Of a DNA stretch of 64,000 nucleotides, positions 35,883 to 46,400 are shown piece by piece. Within the stretch, counting starts at the first letter, position 1, and each line of letters starts with the position of its first letter. Under the pieces are notes generated by a model. It was not told the DNA's origin. It worked only from the letters and a program-made list of their open reading frames with translations, and made no database searches. Origin of the DNA: Pirellulaceae bacterium (lineage in GTDB: Bacteria > Planctomycetota > Planctomycetia > Pirellulales > Pirellulaceae). Location: contig BPJU01000010.1 of NCBI GenBank assembly GCA_026004775.1, positions 1 through 64,000 on the forward strand, given 5' to 3'. The position numbers and the translations under genes were made by a program.

Positions 35883-38003
35883 ATGACTATGATGTCGACA
35901 AACAGCTACCTTTACCTGGCACTACTGAGCAGCATCGTATTCTTGCCGGCGCTCGGCGCGCTTGTTCTGGCATTCATCCCCCGCACCTGGATAGAAACCA
36001 TTCGCTGGATCACTGTCGGTGTTTCAGCAGCGGTTATGGCACTTATTGTCTTTACTTTTATGGGCCCCGGGGCTCGACTGGATACTACCGGTGAAGCCGC
36101 CCGGTATATGCAGGATGTTTTCAATATAAGCTGGATTCCTACGTTTAACATCGACTATTTCATGGGAGTCGATGGTATCAGCTTTCCGTTGGTCGCGTTG
36201 ACCGGTTTTATAAGTCTTCTGGCGGCCGGGGCAAGCTGGTCTGTAAATAAGTATGTGAAAGCTTACAGCATACTGTTCTTGCTATTGGAGACCGGTATGC
36301 TGGGAGTTTTCATGGCACTCGACTTTTTCCTCTTCTACGTATTCTGGGAAGTGATGCTGTTGCCGATGTATTTTCTCATCGGCGTATGGGGTGGGCCTCG
36401 CCGGGAATATGCAGCCATCAAGTTTTTCCTGTATACGCTCGTCGGCAGCGTGTTGATGCTGGTTGCCATCTTGCTTCTTTACTTTGCGTCCGATGTGCGG
36501 CAACTGGCAATGGTTTCGGACTTGTTTGCGGGCCGCACGGCGACAATCGACGATCAGGGGCGATTGACTTTGGGGGAAGCATTTGACGCTCCTGTGAAAT
36601 GGGCTCGATTGCATTTGAATCCCCGCGTCGAGGCCAAGTTGGGTGTAACGCGCGCGCCCGAGCAGGGGGTGCTGCTGGTGCGTACCGGCGGCGAATCGCT
36701 CCAGCAACCGTTGGTGTTCCGCGTGCGCAATGTTCGTTCCGGCCAGACACAGGTGAACGTCTCTGCCGGTGCCGGCCAGGTCGATGTGGAATTGGGTGCA
36801 GGGGCGACGTTAGGAACGCTGGCTCAAGCCGTTCAGGAGCATGAACAAGCGGGGAAGTTGCTGGCGATTCTGGTCGAGCAACCGGAGCAACCTCTGGCGA
36901 ACGACTGGCAAATACAACTTCCCGCCGTCGACCGGGCTCGAGCGCTGCATACGTTCAACTTGTTGGCTCTGGAGGCGCTCGCCCAACACACCCAGGTTTT
37001 CAGCCGTGACTTGCAATGGTGGGCCTTTTTGCTGCTGTTCATCGGCTTTGTCATCAAGGTTCCGTCGGTGCCGGTCCATACGTGGTTGCCGGATGCGCAC
37101 GTGGAAGCCCCTACGCCCATTTCCATGATCCTCGCCGGCATCCTGCTGAAGATGGGCGGCTACGGTATTATTCGCATCTGTTATCCGATCTGTCCCTACG
37201 GAGGGTACGATCTGACGTATGTGATTTGTCTTATCGGTGTGGTGAGCATGGTGTACGGTGCGTTTGCCGCCATGGCGCAAACCGATTTCAAGCGGCTAGT
37301 GGCCTACAGCTCGGTCAGCCACATGGGTTATGTGGTGTTGGGCTTGGGCGTTTGGTCGGCACGCAGCTTTACCAATTTCAATCCGGACTACTGGAACCAG
37401 GGCGTGCAGGGCGCGATGTTCCAGATGATCGCACACGGTATCAGCTCGGCCGGCATGTTCTTCATGGTAGGCGTGGTGTATGACCGAGTACACCACCGCA
37501 ATCTGAACGAATTCGGCGGGCTGTTTGGCAGAATGCCTGTCTATACAGCACTGTCGATTGGAATCTTCTTTGCTGCCTTGGGGCTTCCCGGTCTGTGCGG
37601 CTTTATCGGCGAAGTGTTCGTGGTGCTTTCGGTGTGGAACTATGACCCGACGCTGGCGATCATTTCGGCCTCCGTCGTGATCCTTACGGCCGCGTACATC
37701 TTGTGGACGATCCAGCGAGTTTATTTGGGTGCTGAATACAAAGGTCCTCATGAAGAGCACCTGACGCCCAGCAATCTGCGGGAGAACTTGATTGCAGGCA
37801 CGTTGTTCGTAGCCGCGATCGTATTTGGTGTGTTTCCCTATCGCATACCGGTAGTAAACCAGCCGTCGGTACTGGAGTATTTGGCACCGACGGTCGAGCG
37901 GCAAGTGAGTCAGTTGGCCGAATGGACTCGACGGCAATCCGCTTCCGGCAGTGTGGCCGGTCGACAGCAACCAAACGTGCGGCAGGTGGCCGCCGAACGC
38001 TGA
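35883..38003 (+). CDS. nuoM: NADH-quinone oxidoreductase subunit M with large periplasmic loop
   Basis: Antiporter-like proton-pumping subunit, 706 residues against about 500 in E. coli. Conserved parts include LFYVFWEVMLLPMYFLIGVWGG (pump Glu), IKVPSVPVHTWLPDAHVEAP (Lys and His), MAQTDFKRLVAYSSVSHMGY and AHGISSAGMFFMVG. An insertion of about 150 residues lies at 205-354, between helix 6 and the HTFNLLALEAL segment. It is soluble-looking with beta-rich stretches (GVLLVRTGGESLQQPLVFRV) and has no relative I recognise. The loop should be extracytoplasmic. Confidence 0.93.
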   Translation: MTMMSTNSYLYLALLSSIVFLPALGALVLAFIPRTWIETIRWITVGVSAAVMALIVFTFMGPGARLDTTGEAARYMQDVFNISWIPTFNIDYFMGVDGISFPLVALTGFISLLAAGASWSVNKYVKAYSILFLLLETGMLGVFMALDFFLFYVFWEVMLLPMYFLIGVWGGPRREYAAIKFFLYTLVGSVLMLVAILLLYFASDVRQLAMVSDLFAGRTATIDDQGRLTLGEAFDAPVKWARLHLNPRVEAKLGVTRAPEQGVLLVRTGGESLQQPLVFRVRNVRSGQTQVNVSAGAGQVDVELGAGATLGTLAQAVQEHEQAGKLLAILVEQPEQPLANDWQIQLPAVDRARALHTFNLLALEALAQHTQVFSRDLQWWAFLLLFIGFVIKVPSVPVHTWLPDAHVEAPTPISMILAGILLKMGGYGIIRICYPICPYGGYDLTYVICLIGVVSMVYGAFAAMAQTDFKRLVAYSSVSHMGYVVLGLGVWSARSFTNFNPDYWNQGVQGAMFQMIAHGISSAGMFFMVGVVYDRVHHRNLNEFGGLFGRMPVYTALSIGIFFAALGLPGLCGFIGEVFVVLSVWNYDPTLAIISASVVILTAAYILWTIQRVYLGAEYKGPHEEHLTPSNLRENLIAGTLFVAAIVFGVFPYRIPVVNQPSVLEYLAPTVERQVSQLAEWTRRQSASGSVAGRQQPNVRQVAAER

Positions 38004-38087
38004 CGGTGCCTGTTATAACCAGCAAACGCAAGAGCCAGCGGCCTTTCAGTGGGGTGCCGCGGCGACAACCAGCGCGGCAACAGTACC

Positions 38088-39947
38088 ATGCAAGAGAACG
38101 TTAATCCTTTGTTCCAGGCTATCCAATCGCTGCTCGTCGACGCGACGGGCAGCAGCGGTTGGGCAATCAAGCCTGATTCGTCGTTAATGGCGTTTCTGCC
38201 GGAGTTGACACTGTGTGCCACGATCGTCGCGTTGCTGGTGGTACGCCTGTTTCGTTGGGGAGATCGGCTGGATAACGCCCTGGCACGGCGGACCGGTACC
38301 AGTCTGGCCTTCGTGCTGGCCCTGGCCGGCAGCCTGCTGGCTTTGATCTGGACTGCACCCTGGCGCCACCTCAGCGGTGTCTTGCCGGTGGACGATCCGG
38401 CGTCGGCGGCCCGTATGGAGATTTTTACGGGCATGTTGGTATATGACACGTTCACCGTGTTCATGCGTAGTATTTTGCTGCTGTTTGCGGTCTTGTTCGT
38501 TTTATTCACTCGACTGACCCAAGTTCCCAACCGGGTGGATGCTACTGACATTTACACGTTGGTACTGGGGGCCACGCTGGGGATGTGTTTGATGGCTTCG
38601 GCCAATCATCTGCTGATGGTGTTCCTGGCGGTGGAGATGGCTAGTGTTCCTTCGTACGTGCTGGCAGGGATGCTTCGTGGCAACCGCTTCAGCAGTGAAG
38701 CGGCGTTGAAGTACTCGGTGTACGGAGCGGGTACGGCCGGCGTGATGCTCTACGGCATCAGCCTGATCGCCGGGGTTACCGGAACCGTGCATCTGCCGTC
38801 GATTGCTCAAAAGCTGGCCGAGCTGGATGTAGCTCAGTTGGCACAGACGGGGCGGGGTGAGTTGCTGGCGTTGGTGTTCGGCGGCCTGATGTTAGCAGTG
38901 GGGCTGGCATTCAAACTCTCGGCCGTGCCGTTCCATTTCTGGTGCCCGGATGTGTTTGAAGGTGCAGCGGCGGAAGTGGGCGCGTTCCTGAGCGTGGCCT
39001 CGAAGGCGGCAGCATTGGCGCTGTTGGTCCGCGTCGTCATCGGCGTGTCGGCCATCGTTCCCGTGGACCCCGGCGAAAAAGCGATGCGGCCCGGCGAACG
39101 CACCGCTCGCGCTACGCCCAACAGCGAGCAGGTAGCATGGTACCGTGTCGTTGACGAAGTGGCTCGGCAAACACCTCCCGCCCATGCCGTGTCGCACGTC
39201 CCCGGCCCGACCCCGCTGTCCCAGGAACAAGCCAATCAACGTCTGGAGCCGGTCCGCCGCTTTGTGGCCAAATTCGTCGCTTTGCTGGCGGTCATCACCT
39301 GCACTTTCGGGAATCTTGCTGCCTATGGCCAAACCAATATCAAGCGACTGCTGGCCTACTCGACCATCGCCCATGCCGGGTACATGATGATGGGAGTCCC
39401 GGCGGCCGTCGCTCTGGCCGGCGTCTCCAGCCAGGGAGCCGAATCGGCCGTGGCGGGTGTGGCACTCTATATGTTCGTCTATCTTTTCATGAATCTGGGG
39501 GCGTTCGCCGTGGTGGCCTTCCTGCGTAACGCCATGCATAGTGAAGAGATTGCCGACTACGCGGGACTGATTCGACGCCTGCCCGTCACAGTCGTCTGTC
39601 TGTCCATCATGCTGTTCAGCCTCATCGGACTTCCCCCATTGGCCGGTTTTATCGGAAAATTCGCTGTTTTTGCAGGTCTGGCCCAGGCATATACCTCCAC
39701 CGGAGCATTCTACTTGGTAGTAGTCCTGGTGATAGGGGCACTTAACACATTTCTCAGTCTGTTCTACTACGTGCGGGTAATCAAGTGTATGACGTTTGAT
39801 CCCGAGCCCGACACACGCGGGCCGGTTCGGCTGCCCATCCTGTGCAGTACTTTCATCGTCGTGCTTACGGTTCCCCTGGTGGCGTTGATCTTCGGCTGGG
39901 CCGATGTCTGGAACGCATCCTTGGAAGCGGCTCGCTTCCTGTTCTAG
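38088..39947 (+). CDS. nuoN: NADH-quinone oxidoreductase subunit N
   Basis: Third antiporter-like subunit of the complex I membrane arm, 619 residues from the ATG at 38088 (against about 485 in E. coli). Conserved: LMVFLAVEMASVPSYVLAGM (pump Glu), EAALKYSVYGAGTAGVMLYG (Lys), GLAFKLSAVPFHFWCPDVFEGA, YGQTNIKRLLAYSTIAHAGYMM. A 60-65 residue charged insertion (about 327-391) follows helix 8, again predicted outside the membrane. The start is in a weak ribosome-binding context; an upstream ATG at 38049 adds 13 residues. Last nuo gene. Confidence 0.93.
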   Translation: MQENVNPLFQAIQSLLVDATGSSGWAIKPDSSLMAFLPELTLCATIVALLVVRLFRWGDRLDNALARRTGTSLAFVLALAGSLLALIWTAPWRHLSGVLPVDDPASAARMEIFTGMLVYDTFTVFMRSILLLFAVLFVLFTRLTQVPNRVDATDIYTLVLGATLGMCLMASANHLLMVFLAVEMASVPSYVLAGMLRGNRFSSEAALKYSVYGAGTAGVMLYGISLIAGVTGTVHLPSIAQKLAELDVAQLAQTGRGELLALVFGGLMLAVGLAFKLSAVPFHFWCPDVFEGAAAEVGAFLSVASKAAALALLVRVVIGVSAIVPVDPGEKAMRPGERTARATPNSEQVAWYRVVDEVARQTPPAHAVSHVPGPTPLSQEQANQRLEPVRRFVAKFVALLAVITCTFGNLAAYGQTNIKRLLAYSTIAHAGYMMMGVPAAVALAGVSSQGAESAVAGVALYMFVYLFMNLGAFAVVAFLRNAMHSEEIADYAGLIRRLPVTVVCLSIMLFSLIGLPPLAGFIGKFAVFAGLAQAYTSTGAFYLVVVLVIGALNTFLSLFYYVRVIKCMTFDPEPDTRGPVRLPILCSTFIVVLTVPLVALIFGWADVWNASLEAARFLF

Positions 39948-39989
39948 TTGCCGGTTTCCCGCCGGCCAAGGCACTGGGACCTGCCCGAG

Positions 39990-40796
39990 ATGTTTTTGGT
40001 CGACACGCATGCCCATCTGGATGATCCGCAGTTTGCGGATCTGGCCGCCGTCCTGGAACGGGCTCACGACGCCGGTGTGATGCAGATCGTTTGTGTAGCC
40101 ACCGATCGGGCATCGAGCTGTCGTGTTGTGCAGATCGCCGAAGGTTTTCCGGGAGTCTTTGCCGCCGTGGGCATTCATCCCACGGTGTGCCACCAGGCAC
40201 AGGAAAAGGATTGGGAACGAATACAGGAATTGACTCGTTCCCCGCGTGTAGTGGCCTTGGGTGAGACGGGATTGGACCGCTATTGGGATGAGGGCACGAT
40301 CGGGGTCCAGGAGTTTTTTTTCCAGCGGCACCTGGAGCTATCACAACAGACGGGCCTGCCGGTGGTGATTCACATGCGCGACTGCGCAGCGGATATCGAG
40401 AGGGTGCTGGGACAAGCGGCGGCGACTGGTCCCCTCCGCGGTGTCATGCATTCGTATAGCGGCGATTGGCGGCTCGCCAAGCGATGTCTGGAGTGGGGGC
40501 TGCACATCAGCTTCAGTGGCATGGTGACCTATAAGAAGAACGAATGGCTGCGCGAGGTGGCCCGGCAGGTGCCGGACGACCGGCTGCTGGTCGAGACCGA
40601 TGCTCCGTATTTGCCGCCCGAGCCTCAGCGAGGTCGGCGCCCGAATGAGCCGGCTCTGCTTGTGCACACTGCCGAATGCCTGGCACGTGTGCGAAATGTT
40701 TCAGTGGCCGAATTGGCGGATCAAACGGCGCGCAACGCTCGCCAACTGTTTCGATTGCCGGATATCTGCCCCGTTTCCAATTCCAGCAGCCAATAG
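39990..40796 (+). CDS. TatD family metal-dependent hydrolase (DNase)
   Basis: A 268-residue TIM-barrel nuclease of the TatD/YcfH group. Metal ligands are seen in FLVDTHAHLDD, GETGLDRYW, LPVVIHMRDCAADI, MHSYSGDWRLA and LVETDAPYLPPE; the final PNEPALLVHTAECLARVR is diagnostic. TatD proteins have 3'-5' exonuclease activity linked to DNA repair and turnover. It follows nuoN by about 40 bp and may be co-transcribed with the nuo operon. The ATG at 39990 is chosen because the motif begins immediately. Confidence 0.9.
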   Translation: MFLVDTHAHLDDPQFADLAAVLERAHDAGVMQIVCVATDRASSCRVVQIAEGFPGVFAAVGIHPTVCHQAQEKDWERIQELTRSPRVVALGETGLDRYWDEGTIGVQEFFFQRHLELSQQTGLPVVIHMRDCAADIERVLGQAAATGPLRGVMHSYSGDWRLAKRCLEWGLHISFSGMVTYKKNEWLREVARQVPDDRLLVETDAPYLPPEPQRGRRPNEPALLVHTAECLARVRNVSVAELADQTARNARQLFRLPDICPVSNSSSQ

Positions 40797-40882
40797 TACG
40801 CGCTACAACTTACGGCTTTTGCCAAAAACGGAATGCCCCGGTTGCCCTGGTTGCGATCCTGGCGGTCCGGAAAGACGCATAG

Positions 40883-40909
40883 GCATCGTGCCCAGAACAG
40901 GCACGATGC
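40883..40909 (+). terminator. Hairpin after tatD
   Basis: GCATCGTGCC (40883-40892) and GGCACGATGC (40900-40909) form a perfect 10-bp stem with a 7-nt loop, 86 bp after the tatD stop. There is no clean T run, so it may be a factor-assisted terminator or an mRNA-end stabiliser for the long nuo transcript. Confidence 0.55.
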
Positions 40910-41070
40910 GGGTGCCACACCCATTTTGATTCGGGGCTGTTCAGCCGCGTAACTTGCCGCTACCATAACAATAGATGGTGTCGAGACAGAACTCTTTATA
41001 GCCTGTCGATCCCACGATCGAGGCTGGCTGTATCCCTGAATTGAGTCCAACTATCGAAGGAGGGCACACC

Positions 41071-41667
41071 ATGGTCAAGACAGCGAGCACGATGCTTCCC
41101 TTGGGTACGCCCGCTCCGGATTTTTCTCTTCCCAACGTGGTCGATGGCCGCACGGTAAGCCTGAAGGATTTTGCCGACAAGCCCGCTTTGTTGGTGATTT
41201 TCATGTGTAACCATTGCCCTTTCGTGAAACACCTGGCGGATGCTCTGGCGGCGTTTGCACGCGAATACATGCCCAAAGGTCTCGCCATCGTCGGTATCAA
41301 CTCGAACGATGCGGTGGCTTTCCCCGATGATTCTCCTGAAAAAATGGTCGAAGAAGCGCAGCGGCGGGGATATCCTTTTCCGTATCTGTATGACGAAACG
41401 CAGGAAGTAGCCAAAGCATATCGGGCCGCGTGCACTCCGGACTTTTTCCTGTTCGATCGCCAGCGAAAACTTGTTTACCGTGGGCAATTCGATTCGAGCC
41501 GCCCCGACTCAGGAATCCCCGTCACCGGAGAAGACCTGCGGCGGGCAGTCGATGCAGTACTGAGCGGCCAGCCGGTTCCTGCTGAGCAGCGACCGAGTAT
41601 CGGATGCAATATCAAGTGGAAGCCGGGTAACGAGCCGGAATATTTCAATCCTCAGGGAATCGCCTGA
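41071..41667 (+). CDS. Redoxin / peroxiredoxin-like thioredoxin-fold protein
   Basis: A 198-residue thioredoxin-fold protein of the AhpC-TSA/redoxin type. GTPAPDFSLPNVVDGRTVSL starts the domain, and IFMCNHCPFVKHLADALAAF holds the CxxC active site. RAACTPDFFLFD carries the cis-Pro and a third Cys. The C-terminal IKWKPGNEPEYF is typical of a widely occurring small redoxin family with a CNHCP signature. No signal peptide is seen, so it should be cytoplasmic. AAGGAGG lies 8 nt before the ATG at 41071. The gene is convergent with mqnD. Confidence 0.88.
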   Translation: MVKTASTMLPLGTPAPDFSLPNVVDGRTVSLKDFADKPALLVIFMCNHCPFVKHLADALAAFAREYMPKGLAIVGINSNDAVAFPDDSPEKMVEEAQRRGYPFPYLYDETQEVAKAYRAACTPDFFLFDRQRKLVYRGQFDSSRPDSGIPVTGEDLRRAVDAVLSGQPVPAEQRPSIGCNIKWKPGNEPEYFNPQGIA

Positions 41668-41736
41668 CCCGTCGGGCACGTACCGCTTTGTCATCGAGCA
41701 GGTGGAAGCGTGGAGACTGCGTCCCGACAGGAGTCG

Positions 41737-42600
41737 TTATTGTACGAATTCGGGTTCTACCGGTGATGGTAGGATCCTGGCTTCGTAGCCGCGGCGGAGC
41801 AACTCGGCAACGGCCTTTCGCCCTGTGGGGCCGAAGTCTTGCGTCCAATGGTTGACGTACATACCGACAAACTGGTCGGTCTTCTGCGTATCCAGACCGC
41901 GGCCGAATCCCATGGCATACGCCAGCGCTTCGGAGCGGTGCTCCAACCCATAGTCGATACTGGCTCGCAACAAACGATCTACCTCCTTTAGCGTCTGGGG
42001 CCCCAAATCGCGCCGCAAGGCATTGGCACCGAGCGGCAAAGGTAGACCGGTATGTTGTTTCCACCACTGGCCGAGATCCACCACCAGGTGGAGTCCCATC
42101 TGAGGATAGGTGAGTTGGCCTTCGTGAATGACCAGTCCGGCATCCAGACGTTTGCCGTTCCACTGGCCCTGGGCCACAGCCGGCAAAATCTGGTCGAACG
42201 GTACGACTTCATATTGAAGGGGACCGGCTGCGAATAGTTTTAGTGTCAAGAATGCTGTTGTCCAGGTCCCCGGGACGGCGATCGTGAGGCGTGCAAGCTG
42301 ATCGGGTGAGTAAGGCTCCGGAGCCACTACCATCGGCCCGTATCCATCGCCCATACTGGCTCCACACGTGCACAGCACGTACTTGTCGGCAAGATACGCG
42401 TACGCATGCACACTGATCGCCGTCAGTTCCAGTTCGGCCTGTTGGGCTCGCCGGTTCAGGGTTTCAATATCACACAACTCGTGTTCGAATCGGTACCGCC
42501 CGGTGTCGATTTTTTCCTGGGCTAGAGCAAAAAACATGAACGCGTCGTCCGGGTCCGGGCTGTGCCCGATACGGATAAGCTGGCGATCCTGGTACGGCAT
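41737..42600 (-). CDS. mqnD: 1,4-dihydroxy-6-naphthoate synthase
   Basis: Enzyme of the futalosine pathway to menaquinone; it converts cyclic dehypoxanthinyl futalosine to 1,4-dihydroxy-6-naphthoate. The 287-residue periplasmic-binding-protein-like fold opens with RIGHSPDPDDAFMFFALAQ, the family signature, then ITAISVHAYAYLADKY-like text and CGASMGDGYGPMVV. GTWTTAFLTLKLF and DAGLVIHEGQLTY line the active site. The ATG at 42600 has GAGG 9 nt upstream. Its presence implies that this organism uses menaquinone, the probable acceptor of the neighbouring complex I. Confidence 0.92.
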   Translation of the reverse strand: MPYQDRQLIRIGHSPDPDDAFMFFALAQEKIDTGRYRFEHELCDIETLNRRAQQAELELTAISVHAYAYLADKYVLCTCGASMGDGYGPMVVAPEPYSPDQLARLTIAVPGTWTTAFLTLKLFAAGPLQYEVVPFDQILPAVAQGQWNGKRLDAGLVIHEGQLTYPQMGLHLVVDLGQWWKQHTGLPLPLGANALRRDLGPQTLKEVDRLLRASIDYGLEHRSEALAYAMGFGRGLDTQKTDQFVGMYVNHWTQDFGPTGRKAVAELLRRGYEARILPSPVEPEFVQ

Positions 42601-42840
42601 TGGCAACTACCTCAACTTACTTGTGTTTCCGATTGATCGTCCATGTGGGGCCATCGGAATCTTCATGGTATCCACAGGGATAGGATTTTCCAACCGGGCC
42701 GGCACAGAGGTCACAATCGGTAAATCCGCTACATTTTCACGTTGAATACACAAAAGCACGGAACGGTACGATATTGGTGATGACATAGATTCCTGATGCG
42801 GAGGGGTTTGTTGGGGAATTCAAGAGTCGAATTGTCTACT

Positions 42841-43344
42841 ATGATGCCATACGACGAGGGCGGGCAGCCGTATTTGGAGAACGAGGTACTGAGTGCGTCG
42901 CCGCAGAAGCTTCGTCTGCTGTTGATCGAGGCGGCACTGCGGCGGGCGCGGCTGGCCGTCGAGCATTTGGTGGAGTCTCGACCAACAGACGCAATCCTGG
43001 CCGGCCAGCGTTGCCAGGAAATACTTTGTGAACTGCTGGCCGGTGTGAAGCCCGATGCAGGCGACGTCGCCCGCCGCACACGCGATCTCTATCTTTTCCT
43101 GCTCAAGGCGGCCAACGAGGCTCTTGCCAGGCACGACCCGGCAGCCTGGTCGCCCGTAGTGGAACTGTTGGAAATGGAGCGCGAGACCTGGCAGTTGGTG
43201 TGCCAGCAGTTGTCCGGCGCCGAAACACCCGGCACGCCCCCATCGCCGCCGGTCGGTCTCGGGCCAGCTTGGACTTCCGGCAACACGGGCTCTATGGCCT
43301 GGTCGATGAACTCGGTTACACCAGGGGGATGTTGGGAAGCATAG
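42841..43344 (+). CDS. fliS: Flagellar protein FliS (flagellin export chaperone)
   Basis: Cytoplasmic chaperone that holds flagellin before export. The conserved N-terminus reads PYLENEVLSASPQKLRLLL, followed by the helical core RAISxxx-like VEHLVESRPTDAILAGQRC and LYLFLLKAANEALARHD. The C-terminal 35 residues are Gly/Pro/Ser-rich and extra. The start could be the ATG at 42841 (used) or 42796; neither has a strong ribosome-binding site. It stands beside fliD and the flagellin gene on the opposite strand, convergent with fliD. Confidence 0.85.
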   Translation: MMPYDEGGQPYLENEVLSASPQKLRLLLIEAALRRARLAVEHLVESRPTDAILAGQRCQEILCELLAGVKPDAGDVARRTRDLYLFLLKAANEALARHDPAAWSPVVELLEMERETWQLVCQQLSGAETPGTPPSPPVGLGPAWTSGNTGSMAWSMNSVTPGGCWEA

Positions 43345-43464
43345 CCGCTTGAGCTTCCCACATCGCCTCATGGGGATCGCGCTGTTACGCTTTTTTTCCC
43401 ACAGCGTAGTCGATGCGCAACAAGCTGCTACGACTCTGCCCTGGCAACGCCATGTAGGGGGCGA

Positions 43465-46400
43465 TTATCCACGCTGTGTACTGGTGAGAGGCGGGACGGG
43501 CTGAAGCCGGCTGAGTGCGTCCAGGGTGGCCTGCATACGGGCGACCACGTTTTCCAGGCGGAAAAACTGAGCCAACAATATCTGCTGCTGTTTTTCCAGT
43601 CGCTTGTTCCAGAAATCGATTCGCTCGTTGTTCTGCTCGATACGTCGCTGAATGGCGTGATTGCGGTTGATCAGCACCGAGTTTCCGGCGCCTGCAAGGT
43701 TTTCAATGAGGGCGTCCAGCCTGGCGGCTACACCCAATTCAGGTGTGGTAAAAAATTTTTCGACGGCCGCTGGGTCTTCCGCCAGCAATTGCTTCAGTTT
43801 TGATTCGTCATATTCAAGAGTTCCATCATCCTTGACAGAGATTCCTACCTGGGCAAAAGTGCGTAACGTGCCGGCACCTCGGACTTCGCCGCTTATAAAT
43901 CGACCCAATGCGCTATTTACTCGGATCGCCTCGGTCGTACCGAATAGTATACCCGTTGTGTTTGTCTCGGCATCGAACTTCGTGTATTCCCGCAACTTAT
44001 TGATAGTTTCATTGTACTTGTCGACGAAAAGTTTTACGTTGGCAAGAAACGATTTATACGATGCTTCAACGGTGACTGTGACGGGTGTGGGCGAGGCTGA
44101 GGCAATCGAGACGTCCAATCCTTGGACGGGTTGACTGAAACTGTTTGTCGGCGACGATAAGAGCAACTGTCCGGTTCCACTGCCAACGCCCAGAAGAGCG
44201 TCCTGGCCCCGGACGTTCTCAACAAGTGCAAACGGGGAGTCACGGTCGTCCACCTGAAGTAGCCCGGCAGTACCCGGCCGGCGGCTGCTCAGCAGCAGTC
44301 GATACGGTGTGGCACCGGACTGCTGTACCAGCGATGCCTCTACGGGGCCGTTGGATGCGTTGATGCGTTCCACCAGATCGGCCGGCGTGTCGCCGGAGGC
44401 GATTTCGATCGAAAGAGTCGCCGTTCCGTCCAGTATCTGAACTGTCTGGCCGTTGATGTTTTGCGCCGTAGATTGTCCCGCGATTCTCAGGTCGGCTGCG
44501 GCGGTACTGGTTCCGACGTCTTGGACCGTGATAGTGCCGGAACCTCCGGAAGTATCTTCCAAGGCGATTCCATCGCCGCGGTCATTGATACGTGCGACGA
44601 GGCTCAAGCCGAGGCCGTTGATGATGTCTAATAATTCACCTACGGTTTTGGGTTGCAAGAGGGCCAGGTTGACCGCCGCGGTTTTGCCGGTTGCATCGGT
44701 GATGGTAAAAGAGCCGCTCCGCACCGGTTGGCCAAAACGATAGGTTTCCAAGAGTGTGTTGCGACTGACGATCTGGCGATCCAGTGCCAACCCGTTGACG
44801 GTGGGGGATGCCGTATTGGCTTCGATGCCGAGTTGCTCGGCGGTTTGGGTAGCATCAGCACTTTGTACAATAAGGGCGCCGCCTCCCCCGGACTCGTCAC
44901 GCAACTCCAGGCCGTTTCGCGCCCGGTTAACCGATGCGGTCACTCCTGCACCAGCCGCATTGATGGCGGCGATAACATCGTCGAGCGTCTCACTTGCAGA
45001 AAGGTCGACCAAGGTTTCTACGCCTTGACGATTGACGATGCGAAGCAGGCCTAGCTGGCCGACACCTTTACCTCCGTGAAGTGATGCCAGAAGGCTGGAC
45101 TGAAGCGAACCGAGAAGCCGCCGGCCGGTAATGGTACCCGCTGCGGACTGGCCAGCAACGCCAAGCGTCTCGGCTGCGGTTCCCCCGGAGACACTTTCCA
45201 CCTTGAACAAACCGGCTCCGCTCGTCTTGTCAATCAGCTCCAGCCGATCCCCATCGGCTGCGATGCGCGCTTCAAGGCGATCCGGGTCCGCTTCGTTCAA
45301 AACCCGGAGCAGATCGCCCACCGTGGGATTGGTAACAGCGGGGATGGCGGCCCCACCGGTCAAGGTGGCTGTGTCGTTCAGCGAAACGATTCCCGAACCA
45401 TCTCCGCCGGCGGTGATCGAAAAAAGGGAACTGACCGTAGCGTTATTGTTCAGCGCGGCTACCACACCTGCTGCGGTGGAGGCGCCGGCGTCGATATCGA
45501 AGGTGAGCAGTTTCTGGTTCGGATCGTAGCTGACTGTTTCGTTGCCGGCGGTCACCGTCCCGGAATCAATGAAACGGATGCGGACGCCGTCGTATGCCGC
45601 TCCTTTGGTCTTGGCGGTCACCGTCAGTTGCGCGTTGACACCATTGGCGGCGGATGTCGTGGCGCGGGCAAAACCCTCGGGCCGGGAAAAATCTCCGAAA
45701 TCGATCAACAAAGGATTACTTCCGTCTCGGAACGAGACCTTGAGTTCCGCCACGCCGTTACGGTAATCGATGCCGTTTGCGTCATTCAGTGAGGCCAAGA
45801 GTGTTTGGGGGCCGAGTCGCACAATATCGCTGCCGGTCGCCGATGAAGCCGCCACGTCGATGCCGCTTAGGCCTAGGTCATCGGCTGTCAGGCCGCCTGC
45901 TACGTTTTCTACACGCAGATTGCTGGTGGTTTGGCCGGTGAGGTCTTCCAGTACGAAGCGATCCCCCTGGACGTGCGCCCGCACGCGGATCTGGGTGGCG
46001 TTGTTGATTGCGTCCAGTACGTCCTGCACGTCGTATGCCAGTGATAGGTCGATCACTTCGCTCGTACCTGAACGATCCGTGATGCGGATTTTTCCTCGTT
46101 GCACTCCCAAACCGCCATTCAATTGATCGAGGGGCAGAGAGTTGTTGACGTGGGTTGCGATACCGACCACCAGGCGTCCCGCCGCCAACGGCTGATCACG
46201 GGAGACGAACCCGCCGCTTATCCAACTGCTGGTCTGGGCCGTACGGATGGGCGTAAACTGGTACGTTCCGGGGGACGGAGTACCGTTGACGGTTGCGGAG
46301 AGAATCGTCGGTGCTGAGGAAGTAACGGCCCGGTTAGTGAACAGGGAGGCCTTGGCCAGGTTTTTGGCAGCCAATTGGATCGCCACCACCAAGGCGGTAA

